Shown: piece after piece, positions 35,787 through 43,200 of the stretch
Layout: the number at the start of each line of letters is the position of its first letter
How positions within the stretch are numbered: the stretch's first letter is position 1
Assembly (NCBI GenBank): GCA_947581865.1
Contig: CANPWA010000020.1
Location: 1-62,495 of the forward strand
DNA: 62,495 nt
Source: an uncultured Acetatifactor sp.
GTDB taxonomy: Bacteria > Bacillota > Clostridia > Lachnospirales > Lachnospiraceae
Direction: 5' to 3'
Program-made: the position numbers and the translations under genes
The notes under the pieces: generated by a model
Databases searched by the model: none
Told to the model about the DNA's origin: nothing
Seen by the model: the letters and a program-made list of their open reading frames with translations, nothing else

Positions 35787-37016
35787 ATGAAACTTGAGGA
35801 ACTGCCCAGTCCCTGCTATGTGGTGGACGAGGCGCTGATCGAAAAAAATTTAAAGATTCTGCAGGGCGTGGCGGAGCGCACCGGGGCAAAGATCCTGCTG
35901 GCGCAGAAGGCGTTTTCCAGCTATGCGCTCTATCCCCTTGTGGGAAGATATCTAAACGGCGCCACTGCCAGCGGGCTCTACGAGGCCAGGCTGTGCAGGG
36001 AGGAGATGGTGCTTCCCCTGCGGGCAAAGGGGAAACTGTGCGAGAATCATATATTTTCCCCGGCTTATCAGGAAAAGGATTTTGACGAAATCCTGAAATA
36101 CTGCGATCATATCGTATTCAATTCCTGGAGTCAAGTGGAAAAATTCGGGTATCGCGCCAAGGCGGCGGGAAAACAGATCGGTCTGCGGATCAATCCGGAA
36201 TGTTCCACCCAGAAGGGTCATGAGATCTATGATCCCTGCGCGCCCGGCTCCAGACTGGGAGTGACACTTGTGTCGTTTGCAAAGGGGGCAGGGAGAACAA
36301 CTCCCGGGAGAATAACTCCCGGGAAAACAACTCCCGGGGGAAAAGCCTCCGGGGAGAGCCGGACGCTGCTGGAGCTTTTGGACGGGCTGCATTTTCACAC
36401 CCTCTGCGAGCAGGATTCCGATGCCCTGGAGGAGACGCTCAGGGCGGTGGAGCGGAAGTTCGGGAGCTTCTTTAAGAATATCAGGTGGCTGAATCTGGGC
36501 GGCGGGCACCATATCACCCGCCCGGGGTATGATCTGGAGCGGCTGGAACGGTGTATCCGGCATCTTGAAGACGACTACGGTCTGGACGTGTATCTGGAGC
36601 CCGGGGAGGCGGTGGCTCTGAATGCGGGTTTTCTGATCGCCACGGTGCTGGAAGTGATAGAAAACGACATAAGTGTCGCAATCCTGGACGCCTCCGCGGC
36701 ATGTCATATGCCGGATGTGCTGGAGATGCCCTACCGTCCGCCGTTAAAAGGGAGCGGGGAGGCAGGGGAGAAAGCCTATACCTATCGGCTGGGAGGTCCC
36801 ACCTGTCTGGCAGGGGATATCATCGGGGATTATTCCTTCGACGAGCCGTTAAGGGAAGGCGACAGGCTGATTTTTGAGGATATGGCAATCTATTCCATGG
36901 TCAAGAACAATACCTTCAACGGAATGCCGCTGCCTGCCATCGTCCTTCGGGACAGGGACGGGGAGTGCCGGATCTGGAAGCGGTTTGACTACGAGCAGTT
37001 TAAGGAGCGTTTGTGA
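35787..37016 (+). CDS. nspC: Carboxynorspermidine/carboxyspermidine decarboxylase
   Basis: This 409-residue PLP enzyme is of the alanine-racemase-like barrel type. It opens with LPSPCYVVDEALIEKNLKIL, the cofactor lysine is in ILLAQKAFSSYALYP, and ECSTQKGHEIYDPCAPGSRLG follows. LDGLHFHTLCEQDSD, LNLGGGHHITRPGYD and the later GPTCLAGDIIGDYSF are typical of NspC. It removes the carboxyl group of carboxyspermidine to give spermidine. Residues 169-188 are an inserted low-complexity segment made of RTTPG-RITPG-KTTPG units, encoded by a 15-base tandem repeat, and make the protein longer than usual. The gene runs into aguA with overlapping stop and start. Confidence 0.93.
   Translation: MKLEELPSPCYVVDEALIEKNLKILQGVAERTGAKILLAQKAFSSYALYPLVGRYLNGATASGLYEARLCREEMVLPLRAKGKLCENHIFSPAYQEKDFDEILKYCDHIVFNSWSQVEKFGYRAKAAGKQIGLRINPECSTQKGHEIYDPCAPGSRLGVTLVSFAKGAGRTTPGRITPGKTTPGGKASGESRTLLELLDGLHFHTLCEQDSDALEETLRAVERKFGSFFKNIRWLNLGGGHHITRPGYDLERLERCIRHLEDDYGLDVYLEPGEAVALNAGFLIATVLEVIENDISVAILDASAACHMPDVLEMPYRPPLKGSGEAGEKAYTYRLGGPTCLAGDIIGDYSFDEPLREGDRLIFEDMAIYSMVKNNTFNGMPLPAIVLRDRDGECRIWKRFDYEQFKERL
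36291..36350 (+). repeat. 15-base tandem repeat inside nspC
   Basis: Four units of 15 bases follow one another, the first three GGGAGAACAACTCCC-like and the last diverged. Each unit boundary creates the palindrome CTCCCGGG(A/G)G. The repeat is in frame and encodes five-residue units. Confidence 0.85.
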
Positions 37017-38203
37017 TGAGGATTATCAGAGATTCCACCCCGGCGGCGGACGGCTACCGTATGCCCGCGGAGTATGAGCCCCATCAGGGGTGTATCATGA
37101 TCTTCCCGGAGAGGGCGGATTCCTGGCAGTACGGAGCCTATGCCGCGAGGCGGGCGTTTGCCAAAGTGGCGGAAGTCATCTCCCTTTCGGAGGAGGTGAC
37201 CGTGTGTGCCGGACCCACCCAGTATGACAATGCCCGGGCGATCCTGCCGGAGCGGATCCGGGTGGTGGAGATGTCGAGCAACGACGCCTGGGCGAGGGAT
37301 TACGCGCCCACCTTTGTGGTAAAGCAGGGCAGGGACGCGGCGCAGAGTGAGGACGCGGCGCAGAGTGCAGACACGGCGCAGGGCGTGGCTGTGGGAAACG
37401 CCGGGGAACGGGTGCGCGGCGCCCGCAGCGTCCGGGGCATCGACTGGGGGTTCAACGCCTGGGGAGGTCTGGCAGACGGGCTGTATTTCCCATGGGATAA
37501 GGACAATGCCATGGCGCGCAAGCTCTGTGATCTGTTTCAAAAGGATGTGTATGATAAACGGGATTTCATTCTGGAGGGCGGCTCCGTCCATGTGGACGGC
37601 GAGGGGACCTGTATGGTGACGGAGAGCTGTCTTTTGAGCAGGGGGCGCAATCCGGATCTCACCCGGGAGCAGATCGAGGAGACCCTTCGGGAGTATCTGG
37701 GAGTGTCCACGGTGCTGTGGCTGCCCTGTGGGATCTATGGGGATGAGACCAATGAGCATGTGGACAATATCTGTGCCTTTGTGAAGCCCGGCGAGGTGGC
37801 GCTTGCCTGGACGGAGGATGAGACGGATGTGCAGCACGCCATGTCCAAAGCCTGCCTGGAGACGCTGGAGAGGGCGGTGGACGCCAGGGGCAGGAAACTC
37901 CGGGTACATAAGCTGCCCCTTCCCCGGCCCGTGACCATGACGGAAAAGGAGTGTGAGGGGCTGGACATGTGCATGGACAATCCCACCCGCACTCCCGGGG
38001 AGAGGCTGGCGGCGTCCTATGTGAATTTTTATATTTCCAACGGGCATATCGTGATGCCGGGATTCGGGGATCCCGCGGACGATGAGGCAAGGAGGATCCT
38101 GCAGGGATTGTTCCCGGAGCGGGAAGTGGTGCAGATCTATGCCCGGGATATTCTCATCGGCGGGGGCAATATCCACTGCATCACCCAGCAGATTCCCCTG
38201 TAG
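37016..38203 (+). CDS. aguA: Agmatine deiminase
   Basis: This 395-residue enzyme hydrolyses agmatine to N-carbamoylputrescine and ammonia. Family landmarks are MPAEYEPHQGCIMIFPER near the N-terminus, SSNDAWARDYAPTFV, DWGFNAWGG, ILEGGSVHVDGEGT, GIYGDETNEHVDNI and the catalytic Cys in GGGNIHCITQQ at the C-terminus. The ATG at 37016 has AAGGAG eight bases upstream and overlaps the nspC stop; GTG at 37013 is the alternative. Residues about 107-130 replace the short loop between TFVVKQG and GIDWGF with a repeat-derived insert (DAAQSE-DAAQSA-DTAQGV) that normal AguA lacks. It is likely a surface loop. Confidence 0.95.
   Translation: MRIIRDSTPAADGYRMPAEYEPHQGCIMIFPERADSWQYGAYAARRAFAKVAEVISLSEEVTVCAGPTQYDNARAILPERIRVVEMSSNDAWARDYAPTFVVKQGRDAAQSEDAAQSADTAQGVAVGNAGERVRGARSVRGIDWGFNAWGGLADGLYFPWDKDNAMARKLCDLFQKDVYDKRDFILEGGSVHVDGEGTCMVTESCLLSRGRNPDLTREQIEETLREYLGVSTVLWLPCGIYGDETNEHVDNICAFVKPGEVALAWTEDETDVQHAMSKACLETLERAVDARGRKLRVHKLPLPRPVTMTEKECEGLDMCMDNPTRTPGERLAASYVNFYISNGHIVMPGFGDPADDEARRILQGLFPEREVVQIYARDILIGGGNIHCITQQIPL
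37334..37384 (+). repeat. 18-base tandem repeat inside aguA
   Basis: Three in-frame copies of an 18-base unit beginning GACGCGGCGCAGAGT (the last one diverged and shortened) encode DAAQSE-type units. The repeat is unrelated in sequence to the one in nspC. Confidence 0.8.
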
Positions 38204-38257
38204 GATGGGAGGCGGCAGGAAATGCTATGAAAATCTATGCCGCAGGGAGGAAGGAAG

Positions 38258-39148
38258 ATGAGAAACGTGACTGTGGCGGCGGTTCAGATGTACTGTAACC
38301 GCTCCAGGGAAGAAAATATCAAGACGGCGGACAGACTGGTGAGGGAGGCGGCCGGACAGGGGGCACAGATCATTCTGCTGCCGGAGCTGTTTGAGACATG
38401 GTATTTTTGCCAGGAGCGCAATTATGACTCCTACAATTTGGCGACAAAAGTGTCAGAAAATCCTGCCATAAAGCATTTTCAGGTCGTGGCGAAGGAGCTG
38501 GAGGTGGTGCTGCCCATCAGTTTCTTTGAGCGGGAGGGCAATGTGACCTACAACTCGGCTGCCATAGTGGATGCCGACGGAAGCGTGCTGGGGGTATACC
38601 GCAAGACGCATATTCCGGACGATCATTTTTATCAGGAAAAATTTTATTTTACGCCGGGAAATACCGGATTTCAGGTCTGGGAGACCAGATACGCGAAGAT
38701 CGGCGTGGGGATCTGCTGGGATCAGTGGTTCCCGGAGGCGGCGCGGTGCATGGCGCTTCAAGGGGCTGAGCTTTTGTTTTATCCCACGGCGATCGGTTCC
38801 GAGCCCATCATTGAGTGCGACAGTATGCCTCACTGGCGCAGATGTATGCAGGGACACGCGGCGGCCAATGTGATGCCTGTGATCGCCGCCAACCGCATCG
38901 GGGAGGAGAAGGTGCTTCCCACGGAAAATAATAATCATCAGGAATCCTCGCTGAACTTTTATGGTTCTTCTTTTATCACCGATGAGACCGGAGCGGTGGT
39001 GGAGGACGCGGGGCGCGCGGAGGAAGGGGTGATCCGTCACAGCTTTGATCTGGACGCGGTGGAACAGATGCGCTACAGCTGGGGTCTGTTCAGGGACCGA
39101 AGACCGGAGATGTATGAAATCATTTTTGGCAACAATCCTTCCTTTTGA
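38258..39148 (+). CDS. aguB: N-carbamoylputrescine amidase
   Basis: This 296-residue nitrilase-fold enzyme converts N-carbamoylputrescine to putrescine, CO2 and ammonia. The Glu-Lys-Cys triad is visible in LLPELFE, YRKTHIPDD and GVGICWDQWFPEAAR. NRIGEEKVLPTENNNHQESSLN and FYGSSFITDETGAVVEDA are also typical of AguB. GGGAGGAAGGAAG lies before the ATG at 38258. It is the last gene of the polyamine operon. No clear terminator follows, only AT-rich sequence. Confidence 0.95.
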   Translation: MRNVTVAAVQMYCNRSREENIKTADRLVREAAGQGAQIILLPELFETWYFCQERNYDSYNLATKVSENPAIKHFQVVAKELEVVLPISFFEREGNVTYNSAAIVDADGSVLGVYRKTHIPDDHFYQEKFYFTPGNTGFQVWETRYAKIGVGICWDQWFPEAARCMALQGAELLFYPTAIGSEPIIECDSMPHWRRCMQGHAAANVMPVIAANRIGEEKVLPTENNNHQESSLNFYGSSFITDETGAVVEDAGRAEEGVIRHSFDLDAVEQMRYSWGLFRDRRPEMYEIIFGNNPSF

Positions 39149-39294
39149 CATATCAATATAAATATAAAAGTAAATCAATACTTGTCAAACATTCTCTTTA
39201 TATGTACAAGATTCATTCTTTATGATAAAATATCATCAGGAACCATAGACAGACCAATATGGCAGATGCTGCCGAAGATGTCGGATTTTTCCGG

Positions 39295-39324
39295 TTGGCA
39301 GCTGCCGCCAGAATGTGATAAAAT
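39295..39324 (+). promoter_or_regulatory. Promoter of the mecA-like gene
   Basis: TTGGCA (39295-39300), 18-base spacing and TAAAAT (39319-39324) with TG one base upstream. A second extended -10 copy, TGATAAAATATC, lies at 39223-39232 without a clear -35. The 197-base gap between aguB and this gene holds nothing else recognised. Confidence 0.65.
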
Positions 39325-39345
39325 ATCACTATAGGATGTGATCAT

Positions 39346-40017
39346 ATGAAAATCGAACGAGTGGATGATAAGACCGTAAAATGTTTCATCTCAAACGAAG
39401 AGATGGAGGAATATGAAATTGACTACAAAGATTTTATCCTTCGCAGCGACAAGGCGAAGCAGGTAGTCCATGACATTATTGTGCAGGCGGCAGAGCAGGT
39501 CGGTTACAGACCGCCGAAGTTTGCTTTTGATATGCAGATCATGATGCTGCCTGACCAGGGGCTGCTTTTGACTTTTTCGGAGAGTGACTTTACCAATCTT
39601 CCCAATATGCAGCAGATCATTGATTATCTGAAGGAAATGAAGCAGACGCTTCAAAGGACCAAGGAACAGCTGGGAATAGAGGATCCGGCAGGAGAAATGG
39701 CGAAAGATACTCCGCAGGAGGAGAGACATAGACCCGAGGAGGCGATCTTTGCCTTTGAGAACATCGGACAGGTGATGAACTATGCGGCTCTGCTGCCTTC
39801 CAATCTGCGGGTGCAGAGTGCGCTTTATAAGATGGATGACCGGTTTTATCTCTATATTCACAGAGGAAATGCCTCCTATGAAAGGTATTCCCGCGCCTGC
39901 ATTCAGGCTCTGGAATTTGGTACGCTCTACAGTGGGGACGGAATGCTGTTTCTTGCCCTGAAGGAGCATGGAGAGTGTCTGATCGGCAGGAGAGCCATTC
40001 AGAGACTGAGAGGATGA
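39346..40017 (+). CDS. mecA: MecA-family adaptor protein
   Basis: This 223-residue protein has the two-domain MecA form. The N-terminal substrate-binding domain is MKIERVDDKTVKCFISNEEM to about residue 80, including YEIDYKDFILRSDKAKQVVHD. An acidic, Lys-rich linker follows, then the ClpC-binding domain from about 135 (AIFAFENIGQVMNYAALLPSNL to RFYLYIHRGNASYERYSRAC). MecA delivers substrates to the ClpCP protease and in Bacillus controls competence and sporulation regulators. Length is close to that of other MecA proteins. A monocistronic unit with its own promoter and terminator. Confidence 0.92.
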   Translation: MKIERVDDKTVKCFISNEEMEEYEIDYKDFILRSDKAKQVVHDIIVQAAEQVGYRPPKFAFDMQIMMLPDQGLLLTFSESDFTNLPNMQQIIDYLKEMKQTLQRTKEQLGIEDPAGEMAKDTPQEERHRPEEAIFAFENIGQVMNYAALLPSNLRVQSALYKMDDRFYLYIHRGNASYERYSRACIQALEFGTLYSGDGMLFLALKEHGECLIGRRAIQRLRG

Positions 40018-40107
40018 CCCCTTTGTATTCCCCGGGTATCGGATGAGCATCGCTTCTCTGGAGTCAAAATAAATTACACCTTTGATCAAAAACACAAAGC
40101 CGGATCT

Positions 40108-40137
40108 GCCATCCACTCAAGGATGGCGTTCTTTTTT
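40108..40137 (+). terminator. Intrinsic terminator of the mecA-like gene
   Basis: GCCATCC (40108-40114) pairs with GGATGGC (40121-40127) around ACTCAA, followed by GTTCTTTTTT. Confidence 0.85.
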
Positions 40138-40176
40138 GGGGAATGGGATAAATTTGTCTATAGGCTGAAATCGCAT

Positions 40177-40205
40177 TTGCAATAGCTAATACCGTATGAT
40201 ATAAT
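40177..40205 (+). promoter_or_regulatory. Promoter of the second giant surface protein
   Basis: TTGCAA (40177-40182), 17 bases, TATAAT (40200-40205), with TG one base before the -10. Unlike the related gene at 15649 the spacer contains no homopolymer tract. Confidence 0.75.
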
Positions 40206-40260
40206 ATTTTTAACTTTTATGCGGCAGTCATTTGTATATCAATGGACAAGGAGGAAGATT

Positions 40261-43200
40261 ATGAAGGGATGGTTGGGAGCGCACAGGCGCGTCATGGCAA
40301 TGTTTCTTGCGATTGTTATGGTGTTTTCCCTGTTTGACGGCACTGTTCTGACGGGTTTTGCGGCTGAACAGGCTGAGCTGCCATCGGAGTCCGCCGAAGA
40401 CAGCGTTATGCCGGAAGATGAAGAAGGGCAGAACACGCTTGCAGGAGAGACGTATGAGGGCTATGTCGACACGGAAGAATATGAGGGAAACAGAGTATTT
40501 CATTTTAATCAGTGGGAGTATGAAAGTGCAAATCCCGGAAGTTCTTATGAGGATTTTAACAATGCGGCGATAGCGGTTATGGACAAACTGGCTGCAGATT
40601 ATGACATGGTATGTATTGAATACAGTTCTTTGTACGATGAGATTACAAAGGAAATGTGGAATGCTGTGGCTGAGCACAGTCAGCGGGAAGTGTGGCTTAA
40701 TTATGGAGGAAATTCCGAAGCAGACCACAACTGGACTTTCCGTGGGATTACGACAACTGAGAGCAGCGTACCGATCGGTATTACATTGAACGCAGAGAGT
40801 AAAGCGACTCTCAGTTTTACGTCCACGAAGTTTCCTGCCGAAGAAGCGGAGGTTCTCTTTTTCGCTGACCCGAATGAGGAACGTACGACTCAGTTTAACG
40901 TGTGGAAAACTATTTTTGGTACACAGCGGTATTGTGATTTGAATGTAACGGACGAAAACGATGAATCTGTGGGGACCGGCTGGTATGAATACCAGGAAGA
41001 TTCTTTGCTGTTTGGAGTGAATCATGTCCAAACGCTCGCGGCAGATACAGTCTATACACTGTCCCCCAAAGTTTACCGCGGCGATGTTTTCGATGACGAG
41101 GAGGGACACAAACTTTATCTCACCGCCTTTGAGAACAGCAGAATGCTGGGTGGGAAGGAGCCGGTTTTTGAAAACGAGGAACTGGTTTCGATAATTGATT
41201 ACTATATAGAAACCGGAGAGCAGTTTGATGTTGTGGAGATCATACAGCTGTCTTCGGAAAACAACATTGTCAGTGCGGATATCTACAATAAGATAGTCAA
41301 AATCGTGAAACCGTCGGAAGGAGAAGAAAAGAGCAGGGCAGTTTTCCACTTCAGAAATAATCAGTGGGATGTGGGTGACGAAGCTGCCGATGAGGAAGAT
41401 GTCTTCTGGACATTGTTTGGAGTTAAGGAGACCACAGAGGACGTATCTTTTGATTGTACCGTGACGCCCGGCGAAAGCGGAATGGGTGTGACTGTCAATG
41501 CAGGGACAGTCGTATTTCCGGCAGACGGCACGGTAAGAGTCTCTTTCCATAGGGGTCAAAGGACCGGACAGTATGAGTTATTGAAGGCTGCTCTCGGAGA
41601 TGAGACAGGAAATATGGCTGTTGTCACGGCGGACGGAGATCCCGTGGCAGATGTATATGGCTACTATGAAGTAAATGACGAGTGGCAATACATATACTTT
41701 GATGTAGAGAATGTGCAGAATCTTCAGACAAAAACGGATTATGTGCTGAAAAGCATTGACGAACAGACCGATACCGAATACTTCGGATATGTGGATGAAG
41801 AAGGCAATACGCTGTTTGTTCCTGCGGAGACCGAGACGGGTTTGTTTTCAGACGGGGAGCTGGAAAAGATTCTGCAGCACTATGTAGATCTTGAAAGAAA
41901 GTTTGACTATGTGGATGTCGAAGAGGCTGCCGGCAGTAAAAATGTAATTAAAAAAGAAGTTTTGAATCTTGCCGCGCAGATCTTGAAGGAATCAACGGAA
42001 GAGGAACAACACGAGTTTTCCTATGCGTTCAGAAGCGGTGATTGGGACAAGGGTACGGAAGAATATATCACTTGGAGATTCTCGGATATTAAGGAAGCCA
42101 CAGAGGATATCAATGCGGATCTGAACGTGGCCGCGGTGGAAAATCAGGGTGTTAAAATTAAATTAGGCTCTAATGTTTATTCCGGAAATGTCAATGTACT
42201 GTACAGGGGAACCACGGCTTCTGAAGCCGGAAAAATCTTAAAGAGTGGTTTGGGAGATGCCGAGAAGGCTCCCTGGCTGATGGAAAATCCCACGGAAGAA
42301 GATGAGAGAGGGGTAGACCTTTTGATTCTGAAATCCGGCAGTAAAGCAGATCAGCTCTATGCCAGCTACTGGAAGGAGGATTCCGATCGTGAGGGCATTG
42401 GAGATTATCTGTGTCTTGGTCTCGACTGCGCGCAGGATTGGACTGCGGGAGAGGAATATCAGTTTGTAAAAGCTCAGTTTTTGGGGACGATCAGGCAGGA
42501 GTACAGCTTAAGTCTTCCGGAGGGGGCAGCCTCATTGAAATGTGTATCCTTCTCTCCCGATGAGGTTTCTTTGTCTGTGTCCGGGACCGTTATAAAGGTA
42601 AAACCCATAGGATGGGGTGACGCATGGTTTACGGCAGCCTACAAGCTGAATGGAAAAGATTATCTCAAGGCGTACCATGCGTATACGGAGATTGAAGCTG
42701 CGGGGATCAGCTTTGACCGGGACAAGATTGCACTGGAGCCTGATCAAATGGATTATCTTCAGGTGAAATGGGATCCTTCCAATGCGGCTGTCGACCCGAG
42801 GGAGCTCCAGTGGACCACCAGTGACCCGAGCGTTGTGGAGCTGGGGTATTGGGATGAGGAGCGCCAGGAGAATGTATTCCCGGGTGAAGGCGGAACCGGC
42901 TATGACGGCAATATCAGGGCGAAGAGTGCGGGAAAGTCTGTCATTAAGGCGACATATAACGGGAAGCTTGAGGCGGTCTGCGAGGTGACGGTGTTAGAGA
43001 AGATTGAAGAATATCCGGAGCCTTATGCCATTGTCGGTTTGGACACAAAACTTTCGGATGTTAAGCTGCCTGCGGGCTGGAAGTGGAAATATCCTGATAC
43101 GAAGTTGTCGGTTTATGATGTGAATGATGCGCCGGTATCCGTAATTCATTCGGAAGATCAAAGAGAGTTTTCCGTTGGGCTGCGCCTGGTGACCATTGCA

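Noticed and set aside
40228..41559. 443-codon minus-strand frame over the second giant gene
   Set aside because: It lies opposite a coherent exported protein with signal peptide, promoter and ribosome site, and has no recognisable domain.
42532..42747. Small frames inside the giant surface-protein genes
   Set aside because: They lie in other frames of clear coding sequence and have no ribosome sites or conserved features.
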